From: Bordetella sp. H567
GTDB taxonomy: Bacteria > Pseudomonadota > Gammaproteobacteria > Burkholderiales > Burkholderiaceae_B
Assembly (NCBI RefSeq): GCF_001704295.1
Contig: NZ_CP012334.1
Location: 5,468,084 to 5,532,083 of the forward strand
Direction of reading: 5' to 3'
Length of the DNA stretch: 64,000 nt
Shown: piece after piece, positions 27,251 to 37,747 of the stretch
How positions within the stretch are numbered: position 1 is the stretch's first letter
Layout: each line of letters starts with the position of its first letter
Notes under the pieces: model-generated
Databases searched by the model: none
What the model saw: the letters and a program-made list of their open reading frames with translations, nothing else
Told to the model about the DNA's origin: nothing
Translations under genes and position numbers: made by a program

Positions 27251-28160
27251 TGTCCAGCACGCCCGAGAAGCCCTGTTTTTCGAGCAGGGCATTGAGATGA
27301 TCCCAGCCATGGAAATCGATGATGATCTGCCCGCGCTCGCGCGCGCCGATCTTCAGGCTTACCCGCGTGCCGAGCAGATCCGACATGGCCTCTTCCAGGC
27401 GCGCGACGTCGCGCGAATTGGCGACGCCTTTCTTGCGCGGCGTGGGATCGGCTTCCTTCGCGGCCTTGGCGACGAGTTTTTCCGCATCGCGGACGGAAAG
27501 CCGCTTGGCGATGACCTGGTTGGCCAGCTGTATCTGGGTAGCGCCGTCCACGGCCAGCAGCGCGCGCGCATGGCCCATGTCGATGTCGCCCGCCAGCAGC
27601 ATGGTTTGCACCGCCGGCGCCAGATTCAACAGCCTCAGCAGGTTGCTGGTCGCCGAACGCGAACGGCCGATGGCCTGTGCCGCCTGTTCATGCGTTAAAC
27701 CGAATTCGTCGAGCAAGCGGCGCACGCCATGCGCTTCTTCCAGCGGGTTCAGGTCCTCGCGCTGGATGTTCTCGATCAGGGCCATGACCGCGGCGTTTTC
27801 GTCCGGGACCTCGCGCACCAGCACGGGGACCTCTTTCAGGCCCGCCAGCTGGGCCGCGCGAAAACGCCGTTCACCGGCAATGATCTCGTACTGGCCGGCG
27901 GCGCCGTTGACCAGCGGCCGCACCAGGATGGGCTGCATGATCCCCTGCGTGCGTATCGATTCGGCGAGTTCGTTCAAGGCGCCTTCGTCCATGCGCGTGC
28001 GCGGTTGGTACTTGCCGGCGCGCATGATGGACACCGGCAGGACATTCGGCGGACCCTCTGCTTTGGGCGCGGATTTGCCCAGCGTTTCGATGGCGGGCAT
28101 GTCGGCGCCCAACAAGGCGTCCAGTCCGCGTCCCAGTCCCTTAGGTTTTTTGGTGGCCAT
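27243..28160 (-). CDS. parB: chromosome partitioning protein ParB
   Basis: 305 residues from ATG 28160 (MATKKPKGLGRGLDALLG, the typical start). The CTP-binding motif GERRFRAAQLAG lies around residue 100, then IQREDLNPLEEAHG and the helix-turn-helix LTHEQAAQAIGRSRSATSNL (about 165-185). The C-terminal dimerisation domain is complete. It binds the parS sites found upstream of mnmG, spreads as a CTP clamp and works with ParA to separate origins. It is split from parA by an acetyltransferase gene. Confidence 0.98.
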   Translation of the reverse strand: MATKKPKGLGRGLDALLGADMPAIETLGKSAPKAEGPPNVLPVSIMRAGKYQPRTRMDEGALNELAESIRTQGIMQPILVRPLVNGAAGQYEIIAGERRFRAAQLAGLKEVPVLVREVPDENAAVMALIENIQREDLNPLEEAHGVRRLLDEFGLTHEQAAQAIGRSRSATSNLLRLLNLAPAVQTMLLAGDIDMGHARALLAVDGATQIQLANQVIAKRLSVRDAEKLVAKAAKEADPTPRKKGVANSRDVARLEEAMSDLLGTRVSLKIGARERGQIIIDFHGWDHLNALLEKQGFSGVLDNA

Positions 28161-28192
28161 ATGAAGAATTCCCAGCGTGCCCAACGGGCCGC

Positions 28193-28954
28193 TCATTCGT
28201 GTTGATGCGTACGGTACCAATAGGTGTACCGGTCGGAGAAACCGAGCGATGCGTAAAGCTGCCGCGCCGACGTGTTGGCATATTCCACCTGCAGGTAGGC
28301 GCTACGCGCCCCGGCCTGGCAAGCGGCATCCAGCAAGCGGTGCATGATCTGGCGCCCATATCCGCGGCGGCGCACGCTTTCGTCCACGACCACATCGAAG
28401 ATGCCTGCGACGTCGCCATCCACAACCGCCATGCCGGCCGCGACATGCCGGCCGGCTTCGTCTCGCGCAAGCAACCTGACACAAGGCACGGCGATCGATG
28501 CAAGCCGATGCCGATGTTCGATCACGTGGCCGGCATTGTAGGCGCGCAACGTGCCGGTGACATCCGCGAAGCGCCCGGGATCCGTCTGCTCGTATCGTAG
28601 CCCGGCTTGCAGCGATGTGCCCGCACTCGTTCGCATGGACATGACCATGACGGAGGTCTCACCGTAACGCAGGAATCCGCGCGCGGCCAGTTGCCCATCC
28701 AGCTCGCGATCCGGCCCCGTCGAGTTCAGCCGGAATATCAAGGGAAGCTTGGCGCGCGCGTATAGCGTTTTGCAAAACACCAGCTTCTCGCTCAGTTCGG
28801 GATGTGCGGGCGCAATGACATTGATGCTGCGTGCCCGCTTCGCGGCGGCAGGCGCCCAACGGACGAGCCAGCCGTCGTAGAGCATTTGCTCACGCACAAC
28901 GGTGGCGTTCAGCGCCGCTTCCTCGATGCGCAGCGCCAGCGTGTCGACGCGCAT
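28193..28954 (-). CDS. GNAT family N-acetyltransferase
   Basis: 253 residues from ATG 28954 (GGGGA upstream); an in-frame GTG at 29005, 5 nt after the parA stop, is an alternative and would add 17 residues. The C-terminal GNAT core is clear: GMAVVDGDVAGIFDVVVDES, then the acetyl-CoA loop VRRRGYGRQIMHRLLD and LQVEYANTSARQLYASLGF. The N-terminal half is a degenerate second GNAT-like fold. The substrate is unknown. The gene lies between parA and parB, so it is co-expressed with the segregation machinery; similar placement in relatives would be informative. Confidence 0.9.
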   Translation of the reverse strand: MRVDTLALRIEEAALNATVVREQMLYDGWLVRWAPAAAKRARSINVIAPAHPELSEKLVFCKTLYARAKLPLIFRLNSTGPDRELDGQLAARGFLRYGETSVMVMSMRTSAGTSLQAGLRYEQTDPGRFADVTGTLRAYNAGHVIEHRHRLASIAVPCVRLLARDEAGRHVAAGMAVVDGDVAGIFDVVVDESVRRRGYGRQIMHRLLDAACQAGARSAYLQVEYANTSARQLYASLGFSDRYTYWYRTHQHE

Positions 28955-29010
28955 GGCAGCGTCCCCGCCACGCGCGGCATCGGCGACAAGGGCAGAGTCA
29001 TCCACGTCGC

Positions 29011-29811
29011 TCAATCCGCCAGTGCCTTCACACGCTCGATCATTTCCGCGCCGAACGAAATATAGGCTTGGGCACCGCGCGACGTGCGGTCGTAGACCAC
29101 GCCCGGCATACCGTAACTGGGGGCTTCGGCCAGCCGCACATTGCGCGGCACGACCGTCTCGAACACCTTGTCGCCGAAATGCGCTTCCAGCTGCGCCGAC
29201 ACCTGTTGCTGCAGCGTCATGCGCGGGTCGAACATGACACGCAGCAATCCGATGACGCGCAGTTGGGGGTTGATGTTGCGGTGCACGCGCTTGATCGTGT
29301 TGACCAGATCGGACAGCCCTTCCAGCGCGAAATACTCGCACTGCATGGGAATGATGACGCCGTGCGCCGCCGCCAGGCCGTTCAGCGTGAGCAAGGAGAG
29401 CGTGGGCGGGCAGTCGATCAGGATGAAATCGTATTCCTCGACAACGGTATCGAGCGCGTTCTTCAATTGACGCTCACGTTCCTCCATCTGCACCAGATCG
29501 ATTTCGGCACCCGCCAACTCGCGGTTGGCCGGCAGGACGTCATAGCCGCCCACCTCCGACCGCACGCGGGCCGCGGCGATGGTGGTGTCGCCGATCAGGA
29601 CTTCGTACAGGTTGGATTGCAAGCCCGCCTTGTCGATGCCGCTGCCCATGGTGGCGTTGCCTTGGGGATCCAGATCCACCAGCAGTACACGCTTGTCGTG
29701 CGTGGCCAGGCCGGCCGCCAGGTTGATGGCGGTGGTCGTCTTCCCGACACCGCCCTTCTGGTTCGCGATGCAGAAAACGCGGGCGGTATTGCTGGACTCA
29801 GTTTGATTCAT
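29011..29811 (-). CDS. parA: chromosome partitioning ATPase ParA
   Basis: 266 residues. The deviant Walker A motif KGGVGKTTT is at about residues 19-27, followed by LLVDLDPQGNATMGSG and FILIDCPPTLSLLTLNGL (Walker B). It is the ATPase that moves ParB-parS complexes over the nucleoid. Its start overlaps the rsmG stop by 4 nt (ATGA). The short N-terminus without a helix-turn-helix is the chromosomal type. Confidence 0.98.
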   Translation of the reverse strand: MNQTESSNTARVFCIANQKGGVGKTTTAINLAAGLATHDKRVLLVDLDPQGNATMGSGIDKAGLQSNLYEVLIGDTTIAAARVRSEVGGYDVLPANRELAGAEIDLVQMEERERQLKNALDTVVEEYDFILIDCPPTLSLLTLNGLAAAHGVIIPMQCEYFALEGLSDLVNTIKRVHRNINPQLRVIGLLRVMFDPRMTLQQQVSAQLEAHFGDKVFETVVPRNVRLAEAPSYGMPGVVYDRTSRGAQAYISFGAEMIERVKALAD

Positions 29812-30496
29812 GGATTTCCTTGACTACGCGCGCCGTCGCGGCGCATCCAGATCAGGCATCGTTGCGCGTCGAGTTCGGGGACAGAGACGGGATCGATACG
29901 GACGACCCGCCATCCCCCCGCGGCTTGAAGCCGCGAGATTTCGTCGTCCGGGACTTTTCCTTTCAGGGCCAGCAGCGTACCACCAGGTGCGACATGCTGT
30001 CCCGCAAGCCGGGCGAAGTCATCGAGGGCGGCAAAGGCGCGTGACGTGACGACATCGCAGCCCCCGGGCGGCAATTGCTCGACACGCTGATGCAGCGCGG
30101 CAAGATTGGGCAGGGAGAGCGCGCCGCTGACCTGACGGATAAAGGCGGTTTTCTTTTCGACCGCGTCGATGCAGGTGATTTGCCAATCGGGCCGCATGAT
30201 GGCCAGGATGACGCCAGGCAATCCGGCGCCTGCGCCGATGTCGTACAGACGTCCGCCGGCGGGCATCGCGCCGTCCAGGGGCCGCACGACGGCAAGGCTG
30301 TCGAAGATATGCTGCACCAGCATCTGTCCTGGGTCGCGGATCGCCGTCAGGTTGTAGGTGCGGTTCCAGCGCTGCAGCAGCTGCAGATAGCCCAGCAGCT
30401 TGCGCAGCTGCTCTTCCGTGACGGCAAGCTCCAGCGCGGCGCAGGCTAGTTTTAGCCTGGCGTCGTCGGCACCTTGCGCAAGGGTGGCCGCCCGCG

Positions 30497-30500
<4 letters not shown>
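29808..30500 (-). CDS. rsmG: 16S rRNA (guanine527-N7)-methyltransferase RsmG
   Basis: 230 residues. The SAM-binding motif [15 protein letters not shown] is at about residues 92-106, preceded by [13 protein letters not shown] and followed by [10 protein letters not shown]. It methylates G527 of 16S rRNA; loss is known to give low-level streptomycin resistance. It overlaps mnmG and parA by 4 nt on either side, so the chain is translationally coupled. Confidence 0.98.
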
Positions 30501-32413
<1,913 letters not shown>

Positions 32414-32444
32414 GATGTGTGGGGTGAAAGAGCTTTGGTTGGCA

Positions 32445-32450
32445 ATTATA
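32445..32450 (-). promoter_or_regulatory. probable -10 box of the mnmG promoter
   Basis: TATAAT on the minus strand, about 32 nt before the mnmG start codon. The -35 position falls between the nearest parS site (32471-32486) and a CCGCCT/AGGCGG palindrome, and shows no TTGACA match. The promoter may therefore depend on or be affected by bound protein. Confidence 0.6.
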
Positions 32451-32470
32451 GAGGCTCCGCCTGGAGGCGG

Positions 32471-32486
32471 TGTTTCACGTGAAACA
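32471..32486. other. parS site 1
   Basis: A perfect 16-bp palindrome TGTTTCACGTGAAACA, identical to the classical parS consensus. It lies 58 nt before the mnmG start and immediately upstream of the -10 box. Confidence 0.95.
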
Positions 32487-32533
32487 CTGGGTACCCTGCC
32501 CGCTCTTCGGAATGGAAGGCCGGCACTGGATGA

Positions 32534-32549
32534 TGTCTCACGTGGAACA
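32534..32549. other. parS site 2 (imperfect)
   Basis: TGTCTCACGTGGAACA keeps the CACGTG core and the right half-site but has a changed left arm. Centre-to-centre distance to site 1 is 63 bp. Probably a weaker ParB site. Confidence 0.75.
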
Positions 32550-32590
32550 ACGCCCCTTCGCAGGCGCCTCGCCGGCACCACGATAGGGAT

Positions 32591-32606
32591 TGTTTCACGT
32601 GGAACA
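32591..32606. other. parS site 3
   Basis: TGTTTCACGTGGAACA, a near-palindrome with one mismatch between arms. It lies 57 bp from site 2. Confidence 0.92.
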
Positions 32607-33314
32607 TCGGTAAGGCTTCCGTATCTATAAACCGCGAATAACCACCGAAGGCAGCGCCGACATGGCAGGAGACGTCTTGTCTCCACGCCCAACCTTCATG
32701 GTGGCTGCCGCCAGTGCTGCGGGCCCGGAGCCGAGGCTGGCTCCGATCCAGGTCGCTACAGATCGCGATCTCAATGGCATTCCTCCTCCACGCTGGTGGG
32801 AACCGGCCCGATCCCGCGTCTTGCCGAGAGTCCCAGATATCGACTCGTTACGTGCGACCCCTGGGCGACGAACTACGCCCCCTATCTGTCAGCCGACCGC
32901 CTGTAGGCACCTAGGCACCGCCGCTCAGGCGCACCAGATAGCGCGAAGACGGCTAGGCGTCCCTAGCTCTAATGCAATCCACTACGACATACCTGCGACC
33001 GGGGTGCCTACCGCTCGTATAGCGTCTCAGCGTGGGACCATAGCCGCGTCTCGCCCCGCCACTGGCGGCAATAACCGACCTATCCGCCGTCCTATTACAA
33101 CGGGGCCGTCTGCGCTGTGACGGAGCGACGCGTTGTCGCACGTGTTAGCCCGCGCAGGATATACATATAGAGTGGGTACGTCCGACCTGGGAGCGCGTCG
33201 CTATTTTGGGGACTACGCCGGCCGTAAATCTACACTCGCACGTTTCAAGACGGCCGCGCGGATCCGACGGCCCGCAACTGCATAGCGGCGCTAACTAGGG
33301 TGGCCGCCAGCCCA

Positions 33315-33330
33315 TGTTTCACGTGGAACA
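33315..33330. other. parS site 4
   Basis: TGTTTCACGTGGAACA, identical to site 3, about 0.7 kb further from mnmG. Confidence 0.92.
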
Positions 33331-33913
33331 TAATCGGGCAAGCCCGGTGAAGGAACGCTCGAACTTCCGACGCGGTCAGTTCGCCCAGGGGCCGTGGGTC
33401 AGAGGCTGAGGCCGCCGATAAGCGTTCCGCCATCGCGCGCAGCTTCGTGTGTGGGACCGTGGTGCGAAAACCAGGCTGCCCGCATCGCCGCGCGGGCCAG
33501 CAGCCCGCCTAACCGGGCCCGTATGCCACCATCGACCGTCCAGATAACACCGCGGTAGACCGGTGAAAACCACATCTTTGATCTGTGAATATCGGCCGAT
33601 GCAAACGGCTCAGGCGCCCTCATAATGCCCTACCGCTCAGGTCATACCGCTACGTGCGGTCGCGGGGGACCGATACGGCCTAAGCTCAACGCCCCGGGTT
33701 ACCGGGCAAAGATTCCCATATCGTGGCAGGCGCCGAACCATAAAGGTATCCAAGGAAGGTGAAGCACCTTTGGACAGGCGGCACGAGTTAAAGCCCCAAC
33801 CCGTTTCTTCTACTACAGCACCCTAGAACTTATACGCACACGCAGACCACCGCGGAAGCGCCAATTGGGATAACTCCAGTTTGCCTGCCCGCACAGCAGC
33901 ACGGGTCGGAGTC

Positions 33914-33929
33914 TGTTCCACGTGGAACA
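33914..33929. other. parS site 5
   Basis: A perfect palindrome TGTTCCACGTGGAACA, the form typical of high-GC proteobacteria. It lies 150 bp before the first DnaA-like box of this region. Confidence 0.95.
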
Positions 33930-34080
33930 CAGCTTATGTCCTAAGCCATCGGCGGGATATGCCGCGCATCGTATTCTCCAACGGGATACAAAGCCGACCC
34001 CGCAGCTTGCCCCGGGTGAACTGCTGAATCTGAACGCCGTTCGGACGCGCCGAGCGGCCAAATCGCCCCTCCAATCGAAG

Positions 34081-34443
34081 CTATCCACAGAAGTACCCAC
34101 AAGCCAGCCACCCCCAGCGTCCTTAGATGTACACGCTGGGGATAGTTTTGTGAACAACCGAAGCGACGGGGGATGAAGCCAGAGCGACAGAAGTACGTCC
34201 GGCTCATTGGAGCGGGATAAATTTACAAAAAACGGGGAAAAACAGGGTCCAGCGAGACACCGTGGCTATAGAAATTACCAAACAGCGTGTGCAAACCCCG
34301 GAATACGGATGGATTCCTCCCGCAGACAAAAGGGCACAGGATTGTGAATAACCGCCCTTTGGACCGTACATGCGACGTGGCCCAACGCGACTTATGGACC
34401 ACCCGCCAGCGGATTCCGGGCAGATATCCCAGACTTATGCACA
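34081..34443. other. DnaA-box cluster, candidate oriC element 1
   Basis: Boxes seen: CTATCCACA (34081, plus), GTACCCACA (34093, plus, weak), TTGTTCACA (34149-34157, minus), TTATTCACA (34343-34351, minus, consensus) and TTATGCACA (34435-34443, plus, consensus). An AT-rich stretch at 34216-34243 lies between them and could be a duplex-unwinding element. The cluster lies between parS and the cold-shock gene. Assignment as part of oriC is inference. Confidence 0.6.
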
Positions 34444-34559
34444 GGCTTATTCAACTCACGGAAAACACAACGCCCCAGGGGGCCGGGGTGGCTGCTGGGG
34501 CGATAAAGGCCGGACTCGCCGGCACCGCGCGGAGCGGTGGAATAAGTGTGTGATCTTGC

Positions 34560-34766
34560 TTAAAGCGGCCGGATCTCTGCGGCTTGAGGACCTTTGGGGC
34601 CGTCCTTGACTTCGAACTCCACGTCCTGGCCTTCGTTCAAGCTGCGATAGCCACGCCCCTGAATTGCCGAGAAATGCGCGAAGACGTCGACACCGCCGGC
34701 GTCAGGGGTGATAAACCCATAACCCTTGTCGGCGTTGAACCACTTCACTTTGCCCTTCTGAACCAT
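34560..34766 (-). CDS. cold-shock protein (CspA family)
   Basis: 68 residues, one cold-shock domain. RNP1 (KGYGFITP) and RNP2 (VFAHFSAI) are intact: [20 protein letters not shown] at the start and [20 protein letters not shown] near the end. It binds single-stranded RNA or DNA and melts RNA structure. Its long AT-richer upstream region suggests the usual structured 5' leader. It sits alone between two clusters of DnaA boxes. Confidence 0.97.
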   Translation of the reverse strand: MVQKGKVKWFNADKGYGFITPDAGGVDVFAHFSAIQGRGYRSLNEGQDVEFEVKDGPKGPQAAEIRPL

Positions 34767-35225
34767 TTGTGTAACGTCCTATAAAAACACAATGCTGTGC
34801 GCAGATGCGATTCAAGGACGTTGACGCGAACGTGTTACGACCGATTCCCTCCATGACGCGGCCATGGCTGAAAACACAGGTCTCATGCGAAACGAGACAG
34901 ACGCTCGGCTTGAATACAACGGCGAAACGAGCATACTCAGGCGCGATGAGAGGGACAAATAGTTGTTTACCCCAATGTCGTTTTTTTTTAACTTGGCTCA
35001 CAAGTTCCTGACCGCGACGGCGTCTCCATCGGGCATCTTCGCCCCCACTACAGCGGGCACGCTGGCCGCCCGACGGGACTCTCGTTCCCCGCTGCCGTCC
35101 CCAGGCTTGGGGCCCGCCAGCCTGTCGCCGCGAAGCCTAGGCTTGTCCAACACCGGTGGGATGGTGGGATACTTCCTAACCCTTCACCGTCCCGGTGCTT
35201 TCCTTCCGTCAACACACTACCGACC
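34767..35225. other. divergent region between the cold-shock and aminotransferase genes
   Basis: 459 bp without a gene. It should contain the leader and promoter of the cold-shock gene (leftward) and the promoter of the aminotransferase (rightward). A run of nine or more T lies at 34981. I looked for a SAM or SAH riboswitch before the aminotransferase and saw no convincing match. Confidence 0.5.
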
Positions 35226-36392
35226 ATGATTCGTTCCAAGCTGCCCGACGTCGGCACAACGATTTTTACCGTCATGAGCCGCCTGGCCATCGAACACAAG
35301 GCGATCAACCTGGGCCAGGGCTTCCCTGATTTCAACCCCGATCCCGCACTGCTCGCCCTGGTATCCAAGGCCATGGCTGACGGCCATAACCAGTATCCCT
35401 ATATGCCGGGCGTAGCGCCGCTACGCGAATCCATCGCGAAGAAGACGCAGGCGCTGTACGGTCACGCCTACGACCCGGAAACGGAAATCACGGTTACCAG
35501 TGGCGCCACGGAAGCGCTGATGGCGACGATATTGGCGGCGGTGAATACCGGCGACGAAGTCGTGGTCATCGAGCCTTGCTACGACTCCTACCTGCCGGGC
35601 ATACGCCTGGCCGGCGGCACCGCAGTGCCAGTACCGCTTCGCGCGCCCACGTCGGACGACCCCTACTACCGCATCGATTGGCAGCGCGTGCGCGACGCCA
35701 TCACGCCGAAAACCCGCCTGCTCATGTTGAACTTTCCGCATAACCCCACGGGTGCCATCCTGGAGGATGCCGACCTGGACGCGCTGGAGTCCATCGTGCG
35801 GGATACGGGCGTCCTGCTGGTGTCAGACGAGGTCTACGAACACATCGTTTTCGACGGCCGGCAACACGCCAGCCTGTCGCGTCGCCCCCTGTTGGCCGAG
35901 CATGCGTTCGTGATTTCTTCTTTTGGCAAGACGTATCACACCACGGGATGGAAACTGGGTTATTGCTGCGCGCCCCGCCACTTGACGGCTGAACTGCGCA
36001 AGGTCCATCAATTCATGGTGTTCACCGTACCGTCCCCCATGCAGTTCGCCTATGCCGAATACATGGAAAACCCGGCACCCTACCTGGAGCTGCCGGCATT
36101 CTACCAGGCCAAGCGCGACCGCCTGCAGGCTGGACTGCGGAGCACCCGGTTTCGGCCACTGCCCAGTCCGGGGACGTTTTTCATGATGGCCGACTACAGT
36201 GCGATATCGCAATTACCGGAGGCCGAATTCGCGCGTTGGCTCACGACGGAGCACGGCGTTGCCGTGATACCGATATCGGCCTTCTATCAAATCCCGGATG
36301 CGCCGGAATCGAATCACAAACTGGTCCGCTTCTGCTTTGCCAAACGGGACGAGACGCTGGATCAAGCCCTGGAGCGTTTGAGCCGGGTGTAG
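35226..36392 (+). CDS. PLP-dependent aminotransferase, methionine aminotransferase (YbdL) type
   Basis: 388 residues, fold type I. Seen are INLGQGFPDFNPDP near the N-terminus, TSGATEALMATILA, NFPHNPTGA, VLLVSDEVYEHIVFDG and the PLP lysine in SSFGKTYHTTGWKLGY (about residue 235). This pattern matches YbdL/kynurenine-aminotransferase-like enzymes acting on methionine, glutamine or aromatic amino acids. It is a single-gene unit closed by a strong terminator. Confidence 0.92.
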   Translation: MIRSKLPDVGTTIFTVMSRLAIEHKAINLGQGFPDFNPDPALLALVSKAMADGHNQYPYMPGVAPLRESIAKKTQALYGHAYDPETEITVTSGATEALMATILAAVNTGDEVVVIEPCYDSYLPGIRLAGGTAVPVPLRAPTSDDPYYRIDWQRVRDAITPKTRLLMLNFPHNPTGAILEDADLDALESIVRDTGVLLVSDEVYEHIVFDGRQHASLSRRPLLAEHAFVISSFGKTYHTTGWKLGYCCAPRHLTAELRKVHQFMVFTVPSPMQFAYAEYMENPAPYLELPAFYQAKRDRLQAGLRSTRFRPLPSPGTFFMMADYSAISQLPEAEFARWLTTEHGVAVIPISAFYQIPDAPESNHKLVRFCFAKRDETLDQALERLSRV

Positions 36393-36419
36393 ACGCGCGA
36401 AGATATCTGACCATGGGTG

Positions 36420-36447
36420 GGGCAGCCTTCGGCTGCCCTTTTCTTTT
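36420..36447 (+). terminator. rho-independent terminator of the aminotransferase gene
   Basis: GGGCAGC (36420) pairs with GCTGCCC (ending 36438) around a CTTCG loop, followed by TTTTCTTTT. It lies 27 nt after the stop codon. Confidence 0.95.
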
Positions 36448-36604
36448 CCTGGGGCCCGTAGGAGCCACCACGGGCCTGCATTAGAGCCGGAGGCACTGTG
36501 ACCTCATGTCCAGAAGCAGGAACCGGCTGTGCGAGCGCTTGCGGTCGGATACACCCAACCGTGCTGGTGATGAACCCGTTCGGCCAGGCGCGGCGTGGGT
36601 AGCT

Positions 36605-36843
36605 TAGTGTTTTATATCTTCTCTTCTATATAAAAAGAATGGTGGTAATGGGTGTCTGTGGATAACTGGACAAATCTCAATTCACCAATCCTATCAGGCG
36701 CTTGCGCGAGATATTGGGTGTGCGCTAGCCATGTTTGGACGCGTACGTGAAGTTGAACAACTTCCGGGGGGGCTTCAAACCAGCCGGTTGTTCTCCGCCG
36801 GTCCACAATGTGTGCACAGCCTCCGTAGCAGGGGTTATGCACA
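36605..36843. repeat. origin-like module, copy A
   Basis: An AT-rich block (36609-36640) is followed by a 26-bp sequence (36643-36668) identical to copy B and containing a perfect DnaA box TTATCCACA on the minus strand (36657-36665). Further box-like sites are CGGTCCACA (36799), GTGTGCACA (36810) and a consensus TTATGCACA (36835-36843). Shared words CATGTTTG (36730) and CAACTTCCG (36758) lie at the same offset in copy B, 652 bp away. Confidence 0.8.
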
Positions 36844-37256
36844 GTGCCGCAGGCGTGAACGCAGAATCCGGCGCACATTTCGCCCATCCCGGTGGCCACA
36901 GTGCCCCGGAACACCCCTGCTGCGCGCCACTGCCGCCGGCGTGACAACACCCAGCGGAAAGGCTCGGTTCGCGGCCGCGTCGGCGTAGCGAAGTGTCGAT
37001 TTGTAGCCTGGCAACCCCGGCATCCCGCCCCGACGCCGACAAAGGCCCTGTACGGGGTCTGTACGCGTGCGGCGGTTGTTCCGATACCCCGGACGTCGGG
37101 AACCCTCTTCGAGCGTACCTGCGGGTTCTCAGTGCCCCGTATCCCTATCGGTGAAGCCACTCCCCATCCATGTAGGCCCGGAGCAACTCCAGGGCAGGAA
37201 TGCGAGATAAGCGCGGAGTAGTAACTCCGCATTCGCGGGGGTGGTGGGACGAGAGA
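36844..37256. other. spacer between the two origin-like modules
   Basis: 413 bp with no recognised gene or site. The open frames on the minus strand have no family similarity and read through copy A, so they were not called. Confidence 0.5.
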
Positions 37257-37496
37257 ATGTTTTCACATCTCTTTTCTATATATATAAAGACTAATGGTAA
37301 TGGGTGTCTGTGGATAACTGCATAACTCCGGGAAACTGCGTCGCGACAAGGCCTTGGCGACGTTTGCGCTTGTGCAGGAGTCATGTTTGCCCCGGCGGAC
37401 TTACATGAGCAACTTCCGAGGGCCTTCCTTACGCCGGCTTTATGCCCAAACCATCCACATCGTTTTCACACAGCTTCCCCATAGACGGTATCCACA
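37257..37496. repeat. origin-like module, copy B
   Basis: Collinear with copy A at a nearly constant distance of 652-653 bp. It has an AT-rich block (37258-37294), the identical 26-bp core (37295-37320) with TTATCCACA on the minus strand (37309-37317), and box-like sites CCATCCACA (37451), GTTTTCACA (37462) and GTATCCACA (37488). The outer boxes are less perfect than in copy A, except for the shared core. Confidence 0.8.
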
Positions 37497-37649
37497 GGCC
37501 GTCCGTGCCTAGGTGCGGAGCCATGATGATATTGGGGACGTACCGCGAGACGACCCTGCCTAGCCGGACCATGAGGTCTTTCCTCAAGGACGGGCCTAAA
37601 CAGGCCCGTAGCTGGGATTCCTCTGCATAATGGAATTTAGTTTTCAAAA

Positions 37650-37666
37650 TTAAGGGTTTACCCTAA
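37650..37666. promoter_or_regulatory. palindrome upstream of the secreted repeat protein gene
   Basis: GGGT-TT-ACCC flanked by TTAA and TAA, inside an AT-rich stretch about 82-98 nt before the start codon. It could be an operator. A second hairpin CCGGCCC-ATA-GGGCCGG lies in the leader at 37699-37715. Confidence 0.35.
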
Positions 37667-37747
37667 TCGGCCGCCGCGCAAAAATATGACCGTTCCACCG
37701 GCCCATAGGGCCGGGGCCCCATGGGCCTTTGTTCTTTGGAGAGTGTC

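Larger units (their letters stand above)
32414..34559. other. 2.1-kb non-coding region with parS sites and DnaA boxes
   Basis: No convincing gene on either strand: the open frames here are short, lack family similarity and have odd composition. It holds five parS sites (32471-33929) and a DnaA-box cluster (34081-34443). The stretch 32650-33300 is rich in CTAG and TAG words that are scarce in the neighbouring genes. Confidence 0.75.

Noticed and set aside
32662-33120. 152-codon frame in the origin region
   Set aside because: No similarity, composition unlike real genes here, and no ribosome site; the region carries parS sites and is best read as non-coding.
34990-35225. SAM or SAH riboswitch before the methionine-type aminotransferase
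   Set aside because: The leader has GC-rich stems, but none of the conserved core sequences I know could be matched.
36612-37232. 206-codon minus-strand frame
   Set aside because: It runs through origin module A and has no recognisable domain or ribosome site.
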